A stretch of DNA of 11,901 nucleotides. It comes from an uncultured Ruminococcus sp. (GTDB lineage: Bacteria > Bacillota > Clostridia > Oscillospirales > Ruminococcaceae). Location of the stretch: assembly GCA_947174965.1 (NCBI GenBank), contig CAMWKY010000034.1, positions 1 to 11,901 on the forward strand. Direction: 5' to 3'. The notes under the pieces were generated by a model. That model was not told where the DNA came from, did not search any database, and saw only the letters and a list, made by a program, of their open reading frames with translations. A program made the translations under genes and the position numbers. Of the stretch, positions 6,077 through 11,901 are shown one piece after another; positions within the stretch are counted from its first letter, which is position 1; each line of letters starts with the position of its first letter.

Positions 6077-6931
6077 TTAAAAAAGTTCAAGCTCCGCAAT
6101 CCACTCTTCGATTTCATCATAACAATCTGAAATATCTGAACGGTATATTCCTATCGGTTTCAGCATCGTGCAATCTTCCGGCAACAAAGCTGTAATATCA
6201 GATATTGTATCAGCAAGTCCGCCTGTTCCATGTGTACAGAACGGAATTACTGTCTTTCCGGAAAAGTCGTATTCCTCCAGAAACGAGAATATCGCCATTG
6301 GACAGCTGTATCCCCAATTCGGATATCCCAGAAAAATAATATCATAATCATCTATGTTATCTAAATGATTTGCAAGAGAAGGATGAATATTTTCTGCCTG
6401 CTCCTTAGATACCCGTTCCAGACAACCTTCATAATCACTGGGATATAAGTTTTCTACAACAATAGGAAACAAATCGCCACCAACAAGAGATTGTATATGA
6501 TTTGCCATAATCGCTGCGTTTCCCGGAAGCAGTACACTTGCTGAAGAGGTAGCATCTATATCTATTTCATCTGGATTATCTAAGTACACATTCTCTGCAC
6601 GTGTAAAATATGCAATCAGTACATTGCTTCCAGACGAAGATTGTTTTATAAACTGTCGTTTCATCAGACATAAATCAAATACATCCCATCTGTCATCATC
6701 GTTTAAATCATAGTCTTTCCCCGTTAAATCCGGTGTTTCTCTGGCAAGTAGAAAATCCTGCAAATTTCTGATATCTTCTATTGTGTACTTTGTTGTTTCT
6801 GTAGCTTGTGCAAAATCAGCCGGATGCCGAATGAGTTCAGAAGAATTAAACGCAGAAATAAACAATGAAGCTGACATGAAAACGGATAACGCACAATCTG
6901 CTAATTTTTTCACGTTACTCATTCCTTTCAT
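6077..6931 (-). CDS. secreted dockerin-flavodoxin fusion
   Basis: Protein of up to 284 aa, a shorter paralog of the 3737-4969 product. It has an N-terminal signal sequence (to about residue 44, ending near AQA), a dockerin-like module (about 46-98) with calcium loop DLNDDDRWDVFD and DLCLMKRQ ending, a serine-glycine linker, and a flavodoxin domain (about 103-284). The latter shows VLIAYFTRAENV, DATSSAS (126-132), LLPGNAAIMANHI, GGDLFPIV, YDIIFLGYPNWG and GKTVIPFCTHGTGG. The cyclophilin-like domain is absent. The start is uncertain: the ATG at 6929-6931 lacks a clear ribosome site, whereas a GTG at 6911-6913 has AAAGGA 9 nt upstream and gives a cleaner signal peptide. It follows the acetyltransferase gene by 37 nt, presumably in one message. 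Probably an exported flavin redox protein that can bind a cohesin. Confidence 0.87.
   Translation of the reverse strand: MKGMSNVKKLADCALSVFMSASLFISAFNSSELIRHPADFAQATETTKYTIEDIRNLQDFLLARETPDLTGKDYDLNDDDRWDVFDLCLMKRQFIKQSSSGSNVLIAYFTRAENVYLDNPDEIDIDATSSASVLLPGNAAIMANHIQSLVGGDLFPIVVENLYPSDYEGCLERVSKEQAENIHPSLANHLDNIDDYDIIFLGYPNWGYSCPMAIFSFLEEYDFSGKTVIPFCTHGTGGLADTISDITALLPEDCTMLKPIGIYRSDISDCYDEIEEWIAELELF
6536..6556 (-). other. DATSSAS motif in second dockerin-flavodoxin
   Basis: These codons give DATSSAS in the same structural position as DATTSAS in the paralog, just before the LLPGNAAIMANHI helix region. Its conservation between two otherwise diverged flavodoxin domains supports a functional role, either in FMN binding or as an ApbE acceptor site. 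Confidence 0.4.
6653..6801 (-). repeat. dockerin-coding repeat, copy 2
   Basis: Second copy of the 149-bp dockerin-coding sequence, about 93% identical to 4721-4869. Weaker similarity continues into the signal-peptide side (PADLAEAAET against PADFAQATET), while the flavodoxin side diverges quickly beyond the linker. Confidence 0.85.
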
Positions 6932-6968
6932 TTTCAGAAATATTTACGGTTTAGAACTTACTTTCATA

Positions 6969-7544
6969 TCAAAAGACCGATGTATCTATCGTTTTTATGA
7001 TTTTCGCAGGATTGCCACCGACAATGGTATTCGGTGGAACATCTTTCGTAACAACTGCACCTGCTGCAATTACGGCATTTTCGCCTACGGTAACTCCCTG
7101 TAAAACAGTTGCATTAATTCCGATCCATACACCATCTTTTATAACAATTGGTTTTGCAATAGTTGCACTTCTGTTTGCCGGATTCAAATCGTGATTCAGA
7201 GTGACAAGATTTACCTTCGGACCTATGAAAACTTCATTTCCTATCGTAATTCCGCCACGGTCAAAAAATGTACAACACTGCTGAATCATACAATTTTTTC
7301 CGATAATAGTATTTTTTCCGAAATCCGTGTAAAACGGCGGAATCAATGTTATACTATCATCTACTTCTTTGCCAAATAATTCATGCAGAATTTCCTTTGC
7401 CTTTTCATCACCGTAATCCAGCCGATTCAGCTTTGATGTAAGTTCAAAGGCATAGTGGATAACTTCATGAATCTGTGGAAAATCCGGATCAGACGGAGAA
7501 ATTGTTTCTCCGGCAAGTTCTCTTTCAAAAATATTCATTTTCAT
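6969..7544 (-). CDS. hexapeptide-repeat O-acetyltransferase
   Basis: Protein of 191 aa of the maltose/galactoside acetyltransferase group (LacA, Maa, NodL type), which moves an acetyl group from acetyl-CoA to a sugar or related hydroxyl compound in the cytoplasm. The N-terminal part (to about residue 65) is the Mac-type helical region. From residue 77 it shows left-handed beta-helix hexapeptide repeats ([41 protein letters not shown]), the conserved segment LVTLNHDL with H118 as the expected catalytic base, and the terminal NPAKIIK. Length is usual. The ATG at 7542-7544 is followed by another ATG two codons later; neither has a strong ribosome site. First gene after a strong promoter and followed by the second dockerin-flavodoxin gene. 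The acceptor substrate cannot be told from sequence, and its link to the redox genes is unclear. Confidence 0.9.
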   Translation of the reverse strand: MKMNIFERELAGETISPSDPDFPQIHEVIHYAFELTSKLNRLDYGDEKAKEILHELFGKEVDDSITLIPPFYTDFGKNTIIGKNCMIQQCCTFFDRGGITIGNEVFIGPKVNLVTLNHDLNPANRSATIAKPIVIKDGVWIGINATVLQGVTVGENAVIAAGAVVTKDVPPNTIVGGNPAKIIKTIDTSVF

Positions 7545-7590
7545 TTCTCATTATCCGATATAAAATTGCAAAAATTTTCCCTATGCTTAT

Positions 7591-7619
7591 ATTATAAAGC
7601 AGACTTCATGACATGTCAA
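7591..7619 (-). promoter_or_regulatory. promoter of acetyltransferase/dockerin-flavodoxin operon
   Basis: Minus-strand TTGACA (7614-7619), a 17-nt spacer and TATAAT (7591-7596). The core TAAGCATTTGACAT closely matches TAAGTATTTGACAT of the apbE operon promoter. TGACATGTCA (7609-7618) is a perfect palindrome overlapping the -35 element, and TGCTT/AAGCA arms (7584-7601) surround the -10 element. A LysR-type box lies 24 nt upstream. Confidence 0.88.
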
Positions 7620-7643
7620 ATGCTTAGTTTTTATAGGTTACCA

Positions 7644-7658
7644 ATGCTCAAAAAGCAT
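7644..7658. promoter_or_regulatory. LysR-type operator, box 2
   Basis: ATGCTCAAAAAGCAT is the same ATGC-N7-GCAT palindrome, with the same ATGCTC half, as the box at 5062-5076. Its spacing to the -35 element is almost the same (24 against 23 nt), with the centre about 67 bp before the predicted transcript start. This suggests control of the second operon by the LysR regulator encoded at 5169-6056. Confidence 0.55.
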
Positions 7659-7671
7659 AGTATTCCAAAAC

Positions 7672-7723
7672 AAAAAACTGCTGTTATACTGAATTTTACT
7701 GAACAATGCAGATAACAGCAGTT
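7672..7723 (-). terminator. Rho-independent terminator of the ADH/flavodoxin operon
   Basis: On the minus strand AACTGCTGTTAT (7712-7723) pairs perfectly over 12 bp with ATAACAGCAGTT (7676-7687) around a 24-nt loop and is followed by a T run (A residues 7672-7677 on the plus strand). It lies about 19 nt after the stop of the flavodoxin gene. Only weak T-rich sequence follows in the plus direction. Confidence 0.88.
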
Positions 7724-7741
7724 AATTTTATTAAGATTATT

Positions 7742-8224
7742 TTATACTTCAAGAGCATTCAACCACATACGCAGCTGGTCTGCTGACGGATCACCATTCA
7801 ATATTTTCCATTCATGGATTGCAGCGGTTTCAGAAACACTGTTCTTCAAATCCTTAACTGTATTACCGAAATCGCTTCCGCCTGATGTAGCAAACAGAAC
7901 GATTTTCTTTCCTGAGAAATCATAGCTTTCAAGAAAAGTATTGATAATTGTCGGTGCAACATACCACCAGATCGGGAATCCGACAAAAATCACATCATAC
8001 GACTCAATATCGGTATTTTTATCTGCAATTGCAGGACGTAAAGCCTTATCTTTCATTTCAATACTGCTTCTGGAATTTTTATTCATCCAGTTCAGATCTT
8101 CCTTAGTATAGGAGACTTGCGGTCTGATCTCATAAAGGTCAGCGTCAGTCACTTCTGCTAAAGTTTTTGCGGCATTTGCAGTTACACCGCTTGCTGAAAA
8201 ATACGCCACTAATTTTTTACTCAT
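7742..8224 (-). CDS. flavodoxin, cytoplasmic
   Basis: Protein of 160 aa with no signal peptide: a single-domain flavodoxin, a small FMN electron carrier. The FMN phosphate loop is SASGVTA (10-16) after beta strand LVAYF. Other landmarks are ADLYEIRPQVSYTKEDLNW, YDVIFVGFPIWWYVAP with the tryptophans expected to stack on the isoalloxazine ring, and GKKIVLFATSGGSDFG. The ATG at 8222-8224 follows AAAGGAGAG at good spacing and overlaps the TGA of the alcohol dehydrogenase gene by one base; a GTG one codon earlier is less likely. The ribosome site is therefore embedded in the last codons of the dehydrogenase gene and translation is coupled. Last gene of the operon. Unlike the exported flavodoxins here it lacks the DAT(S/T)SAS insertion. 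Confidence 0.93.
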   Translation of the reverse strand: MSKKLVAYFSASGVTANAAKTLAEVTDADLYEIRPQVSYTKEDLNWMNKNSRSSIEMKDKALRPAIADKNTDIESYDVIFVGFPIWWYVAPTIINTFLESYDFSGKKIVLFATSGGSDFGNTVKDLKNSVSETAAIHEWKILNGDPSADQLRMWLNALEV

Positions 8225-9390
8225 CACATACTCTCCTTTAAAATTTCTACAATTTCCTCATGATTCAATGTCTTATATCCGCCGTCACAGATGAAAGAAC
8301 CGTCAGCGATCCCCTCAATCATTTCATCAGTAACACCTAACTCATTGATATTCATGACAAGTCCGATTTCTTTCATCCACGCTTCCATTGCACACAAACC
8401 CTCGCCTGCAATTTCTTCATCTGTCTTACTGTCGGGATTGACATTCCACACATTGACTGCAAAACGTCTGAATTTTGCCAGACCGTATGGCATGATATGG
8501 CGATAGTATGCCATAGAAACAGCAGAAAGCGTCATGCCGTGTGTTGCGTCCGTGTATGCACCAACAGACTGCCCGATCATATGCACCATCCAGTCGGTGG
8601 TCTTTCCTTTGGCTACCATAGTATTCAGTGCCCATGTAGCTATCCACATAATGTTGCTTCTTGCTTCATAATCCTGCGGATTTTCTACTGCAATACGTGA
8701 ACTATGGATCAGTGACTTCATCAGTCCCTCCATAACATAATCGGAGGTGCAGTCATCAAAGTCCGAAAAATACTGCTCAGTGATATGGTTCAGGATATCA
8801 TAAAAACCTGCAACCATCTGATATTTCGGCAGTGTAAAGGTATATGTTGGATTCATGATTGAAAACTTCGGGAACACATTTTCACCGAAAACATGACCAA
8901 TTTTCAGCTTCGTTTCATGATTGGTAATAACCGCACCGCCGTTCATTTCAGAACCCGTGCCAACCATTGTCAGAACGCATCCAACAGGAATGATTTTATT
9001 GTCCACATCTTCCATGCGCAGATAATATTTTTCCCACGGATCTTCTTCACAGTAAGCCGAAACGGACAGTGCTTTTGCATAGTCGCAGACAGAACCTCCG
9101 CCAACTGCAAGAATCAGATCGATATTATTTTCCTTTGCGAGCTTGCATCCCTCGTACAGTTTGTCAACTGTAGGATTGGGCATAACTCCGGGCAATTCAA
9201 CAATATTCTTGCCGTTGTCATTCAGTATTTTCACTACCTCGTCATAAAGTCCACTCTTTTTTATTGAACCGCCACCGTAAGTTAAAAGAATGTTATAACC
9301 ATAGTTATTGAGTTCTTCATTGAGATGTTTTAAAGAGTCCTCCCCAAAATGAATACGAGTTGGATTGCAATAGGTAAAATTTCCTAACAT
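8224..9390 (-). CDS. iron-containing alcohol dehydrogenase, YqhD/BdhA type
   Basis: Cytoplasmic enzyme of 388 aa of the iron-containing (group III) alcohol dehydrogenase family, reducing aldehydes to alcohols with NAD(P)H. The N-terminal nucleotide-binding half has YGGGSIKKSGLYDEV (38-52), as in NADPH-dependent YqhD and butanol dehydrogenases, and AVGGGSVCDYAKAL (95-108). The metal-binding half supplies D198 and H202 (FYDILNHITEQY), H270 (WMVHMIGQS) and H284 (DATHGMTLS). All four expected ligands are present and the length is normal. The ATG at 9388-9390 has AAAAGGAGAG 7 nt upstream. The gene follows the large membrane fusion by 47 nt and overlaps the flavodoxin stop-start junction. Likely substrates are small or reactive aldehydes; as part of this operon it could serve carbonyl detoxification or redox balance, which is inference. 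Confidence 0.94.
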   Translation of the reverse strand: MLGNFTYCNPTRIHFGEDSLKHLNEELNNYGYNILLTYGGGSIKKSGLYDEVVKILNDNGKNIVELPGVMPNPTVDKLYEGCKLAKENNIDLILAVGGGSVCDYAKALSVSAYCEEDPWEKYYLRMEDVDNKIIPVGCVLTMVGTGSEMNGGAVITNHETKLKIGHVFGENVFPKFSIMNPTYTFTLPKYQMVAGFYDILNHITEQYFSDFDDCTSDYVMEGLMKSLIHSSRIAVENPQDYEARSNIMWIATWALNTMVAKGKTTDWMVHMIGQSVGAYTDATHGMTLSAVSMAYYRHIMPYGLAKFRRFAVNVWNVNPDSKTDEEIAGEGLCAMEAWMKEIGLVMNINELGVTDEMIEGIADGSFICDGGYKTLNHEEIVEILKESM

Positions 9391-9437
9391 AAATATACTC
9401 TCCTTTTTATATAAATATTATTTATTTCCGGCAGGCG

Positions 9438-11615
9438 TTAAAATCCACTTTCATTAAGCCATTCCGCTACATCATCAGACAAAGCTGAACCGCCTGAATA
9501 GTGTACCGATAATCCCTCACCGATTTCTGAATCAGGAGCGAGCTTTGCAATTGCCGTCAGACTTTGTCCGAAACGTCCGCCGCCATGAGAACAGAATGGC
9601 ATAATCCGTTTACCCGATAGATCGTAGCTTTCAAGAAATGTAGCTATCGGCATAGGAATTGATGCCCACCAGTTTGGATAACCGAGAATTATCGTATCAT
9701 ACTGTTCCATATTGTCAATATGCTCATTTAATTCAGGTCGTGCCTGATTATGCTGATCCTCCTGCGCTTCCATAAGAACTGTATTATAATCGGTAGAATA
9801 CGGCTCAACAAGTGTCAGTTCAACTATATCAGCGTCTGTCTGCCGCTGTATTTCCTGTGCAACGCCTCTTGTGTTTCCTCCCCATGAAAAATAAACTATC
9901 AATGCTTGGTTTGTAGATTCAGAGGGATTTACGTTTTCCTTAGCCGTGATAATTTTATTGAAAGAATTATCAGCATTTCGTACTAATCTGATACCAATAT
10001 TATAGCTTTTCATATCTGCCTGACCTGCTGCACGATATGCACTTCTCATATTTTTAGCAAAATCATTCCAGCCGCCGCCACGATAAACATGACGCGTTCC
10101 TGATTCTGCCCCCGTAGGATCATTAGATTTTGTGGTATCATACTCGCCATAATAATCCCAGCACCATTCGTTTACGTTGCCATGACAATCGTATAATCCC
10201 CATGCATTTGGTTCAAAGCTGCCGACTGTAATTGTAGTCTGACGATATTCGCCGGGTCTTGCTTCAAGAACGAAGTCATTGAAATAGTTTTCTTCTATCT
10301 CATAAGGATAATGACCATAAAAATTGGCATCATCGGCACTAAGAGATTTTTCAAGATTAAATGGAGTATTCGTTCCTGCACGGCAAGCGTACTCCCATTC
10401 GGCTTCGGTAGGTAAACGGTAACCGTCTGCACTTCTGTCCCAGATAACTTTGCCCTCTGAAATTGTGTATGCAGGGGTAAGATTTTCGGCTATACTTCGT
10501 GCATTAGCATATTGTACAGCATCCAGCCATGAAACATTATCAACAGGCAGATCCGCACCGATGAATGTACTTGGATTATCATGCAACAGCTTTTCATAGT
10601 CACCTTGCGTCGTTTCATAGGTATCTGCATAAAATGAAGAAACAGTGACTTCATGCTCGATCTCATCATCTATACGCCAGTTTTCCGTATCAGGACTTCC
10701 CATGCTTAACGAACCGCCGTTAATAAGAATAAAGCTGTCATTTACAGTTCCCACTCCGTTATTTTCCGACAAATCCGATTCTTTATGGTTTGTTGTATTT
10801 GGAATCGTCTCCTGTATATTTTGAGTTGTTGTCTGTACAGATGTTTGCCAGCCCGATGTGTCAAATCCCGAATCATCTGTGCTGCCGCTTAATGCAAAAT
10901 TCAGGATAATACCGGTTATCACGACTGCTCCAAGCCATATCAAGGACTTTACAGAGAGTTTTTTATCCTTATTCTTTTGCAGAAGCTTTGAAAGCTGAGA
11001 GCCTGCAAATGCCCAGAATATCAGCATTGCAAGATTTTCAAGAATGATAAGGCTTTTTGATTTTTCATAATCAAGAAAGGCGAAATGCGTTTTGAAAAAA
11101 ATATAGTTTGCAATACCGTTTTTCAGAAAAATCCATAGTCCTATACTTGAAATAACTGCGGAAACTGTTGTAAATATAATTTTAGCTTTATCAGCAAGTT
11201 TCGCAGTCATTGCTTTAATGTGGAATCCGATATGGATTCCCATAAGAATAAATGACCAATAAGACATTGCAAGGTGCATTTTCCTCGCAAACATCATATT
11301 GATTTTTCCGTACATGGACGGTACAGCGTGAACACTCATTGACATTCCGCAAATTGCCGTCATAGCAATAGAAATAAGCAAAATTGTATTCAATACTGTC
11401 AACGCAATGCGATACGGACGATATTTACCCTTAAATAAAGCTCCATACCATTTTATATTGAGAATATGATGAACTATCAGCAACGCCGTCATGCCGATTC
11501 CAAGCCATTCGTGCCGTTCTTCGCCTGTCACCTGATAAGCCATTATAAACAGAAGAAGAACTGTCAGCACGACATCAACACCTTTCTTAAAAATAATCTT
11601 GATCTTCGTCTGCAT
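9438..11615 (-). CDS. DUF4405-SUMF1-flavodoxin membrane fusion
   Basis: Protein of 725 aa with three modules. Residues 1-243 hold about seven hydrophobic helices (near 14-29, 36-54, 70-91, 112-133, 146-164, 188-208, 225-242). The first part resembles DUF4405 cytochrome-b-like domains, with H35/H49 on helix 2 and H114/H128 on helix 4, each pair 14 residues apart as in bis-heme membrane reductases. Residues about 293-547 form a SUMF1-like domain (GGSLSMGSPDTENWRIDDE, YRLPTEAEWEYACRAG, GLYDCHGNVNEWCWDYYG, YRGGGWNDFAKNMRSAYR); the cysteine pair of true formylglycine-generating enzymes is missing at GGGWNDFAKN. Residues 568-725 form a flavodoxin domain (ALIVYFSWGGNTRGVA, YDTIILGYPNWWASIP, FCSHGGGRFGQ). 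Basic N-terminal residues and seven helices place both soluble domains outside. The start has AGGAGG 7 nt upstream. Probable role: electrons across the membrane to a surface flavodoxin. Confidence 0.87.
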   Translation of the reverse strand: MQTKIKIIFKKGVDVVLTVLLLFIMAYQVTGEERHEWLGIGMTALLIVHHILNIKWYGALFKGKYRPYRIALTVLNTILLISIAMTAICGMSMSVHAVPSMYGKINMMFARKMHLAMSYWSFILMGIHIGFHIKAMTAKLADKAKIIFTTVSAVISSIGLWIFLKNGIANYIFFKTHFAFLDYEKSKSLIILENLAMLIFWAFAGSQLSKLLQKNKDKKLSVKSLIWLGAVVITGIILNFALSGSTDDSGFDTSGWQTSVQTTTQNIQETIPNTTNHKESDLSENNGVGTVNDSFILINGGSLSMGSPDTENWRIDDEIEHEVTVSSFYADTYETTQGDYEKLLHDNPSTFIGADLPVDNVSWLDAVQYANARSIAENLTPAYTISEGKVIWDRSADGYRLPTEAEWEYACRAGTNTPFNLEKSLSADDANFYGHYPYEIEENYFNDFVLEARPGEYRQTTITVGSFEPNAWGLYDCHGNVNEWCWDYYGEYDTTKSNDPTGAESGTRHVYRGGGWNDFAKNMRSAYRAAGQADMKSYNIGIRLVRNADNSFNKIITAKENVNPSESTNQALIVYFSWGGNTRGVAQEIQRQTDADIVELTLVEPYSTDYNTVLMEAQEDQHNQARPELNEHIDNMEQYDTIILGYPNWWASIPMPIATFLESYDLSGKRIMPFCSHGGGRFGQSLTAIAKLAPDSEIGEGLSVHYSGGSALSDDVAEWLNESGF

Positions 11616-11635
11616 GGCAGTTCCTCCTTATCTAT

Positions 11636-11806
11636 TTAATTTATCCAATCCTGAATTTCACTTTCAGAAATACCGGCATCAAGTCTGTCGCCTGAAAGCC
11701 AGTTTCCACTATTGGCAAGTTCTTTCAGATTATCACCGCTTCTTCCGATACCGCTGCTACCGGAGGTACAAAACGGAATAACGGTTTTATCGCTGAAATC
11801 ATATAC
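11636..11806 (-). pseudogene. 3' remnant of a flavodoxin gene
   Basis: The minus strand encodes 55 clear flavodoxin C-terminal residues: YDFSDKTVIPFCTSGSSGIG, then RSGDNLKELA, NWLSGD, ESEIQDWIN and a stop at 11636-11638. Upstream of YDFS the similarity ends at once and an in-frame TAG occurs at 11813-11815, so at least two thirds of the gene, with its FMN phosphate loop, is gone. The break at about 11807 looks like an insertion or deletion junction. The remnant ends 20 nt before the large membrane fusion gene, so the intact gene was probably part of that operon, and the break may have removed the original promoter. Confidence 0.85.
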
Positions 11807-11817
11807 TGGCCTCTAAT

Positions 11818-11901
11818 CTAATGTCCATTCAAAGAAGAATCTAACGATTCAAAATTAAAAGATAAAAGAGAAGAAAGTTGTTCAAAACACCTTACATGAA
11901 G
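11818..11901 (-). CDS. possible 3' end of an unidentified ORF (edge)
   Basis: From the window edge to a TAG at 11818-11820 the minus strand stays open for 27 codons, including CFEQLSSLLSF and ESLDSSLNGH. Its stop lies only about 12 nt from the point where the flavodoxin remnant breaks off. That would fit the last codons of a transposase in an inserted element, but 27 codons is too short to identify it, and chance openness is quite possible in this AT-rich stretch. Confidence 0.25.
   Translation of the reverse strand, partial: LHVRCFEQLSSLLSFNFESLDSSLNGH

Noticed and set aside
8893..9267. Plus-strand open frame of 124 codons
   Set aside because: It is antisense to the well-conserved alcohol dehydrogenase gene, with no promoter or ribosome site; the long frame is a by-product of codon use on the other strand.
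9871..10110. DPTGAES in the SUMF1 domain as an ApbE target
   Set aside because: It superficially resembles D-x-x-(S/T)-G-A-(T/S), but the order of residues does not fit and the segment is common in SUMF1 domains.
10000..10740. Formylglycine-generating enzyme activity of the SUMF1 domain
   Set aside because: The cysteine pair needed for that activity is absent in the GGGWNDFAKN segment, and no sulfatase is encoded nearby.

Overview
The window looks like chromosome of a gut or rumen Bacillota close to Ruminococcus (Oscillospiraceae). The reasons are an AT-rich base composition, AGGAGG-type ribosome sites, TTGACA/TATAAT promoters with 17-bp spacers, Tn916-type accessory genes, and above all two dockerin modules ending in the DVFDLCLMKR signature typical of Ruminococcus dockerins. 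No rRNA, tRNA, CRISPR array or complete insertion sequence was seen.

Layout, left to right. (1) 37-1494, minus strand: a small tightly coupled operon with a sigma-70 family factor like Tn916 Orf7, an HTH_16 protein like Tn916 Orf8, and a DUF3825 protein. It looks like part of an integrative element. (2) 1626-5038, minus strand: an operon with a strong promoter and a good intrinsic terminator. It encodes a secreted dockerin-flavodoxin-cyclophilin-like protein, an ApbE flavin transferase lipoprotein, a NusG-domain-II protein and a Gx-type membrane protein. (3) 5169-6056, plus strand: a LysR regulator divergent from operon 2. (4) 6077-7619, minus strand: an operon of a hexapeptide acetyltransferase and a second secreted dockerin-flavodoxin, with a promoter built like that of operon 2. 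(5) 7672-11806, minus strand: a decapitated flavodoxin remnant, a large membrane protein fusing DUF4405, SUMF1-like and flavodoxin domains, an iron-dependent alcohol dehydrogenase, and a cytoplasmic flavodoxin, closed by an intrinsic terminator. Unrelated DNA, possibly the end of a transposase gene, begins at about 11807.

The unifying theme is flavodoxin-fold proteins: five copies in about 8 kb, three of them predicted to lie outside the membrane. Two carry a signal peptide and a dockerin. The third follows seven membrane helices in a protein whose histidine pairs fit two stacked b-type hemes. Both dockerin proteins carry DAT(S/T)SAS motifs resembling the ApbE flavinylation site D-x-x-(S/T)-G-A-(T/S), and one of them also has a copy at its extreme C-terminus and shares an operon with ApbE. 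My working model, which is inference, is a LysR-controlled extracytoplasmic electron-transfer system: a heme-type membrane protein passes electrons to surface flavodoxins, some covalently flavinylated and some docked onto a cellulosome-like scaffold. The two LysR-flanking operons share an ATGCTC-N5-GCAT box placed 23-24 bp upstream of the -35 element, which points to one regulon.
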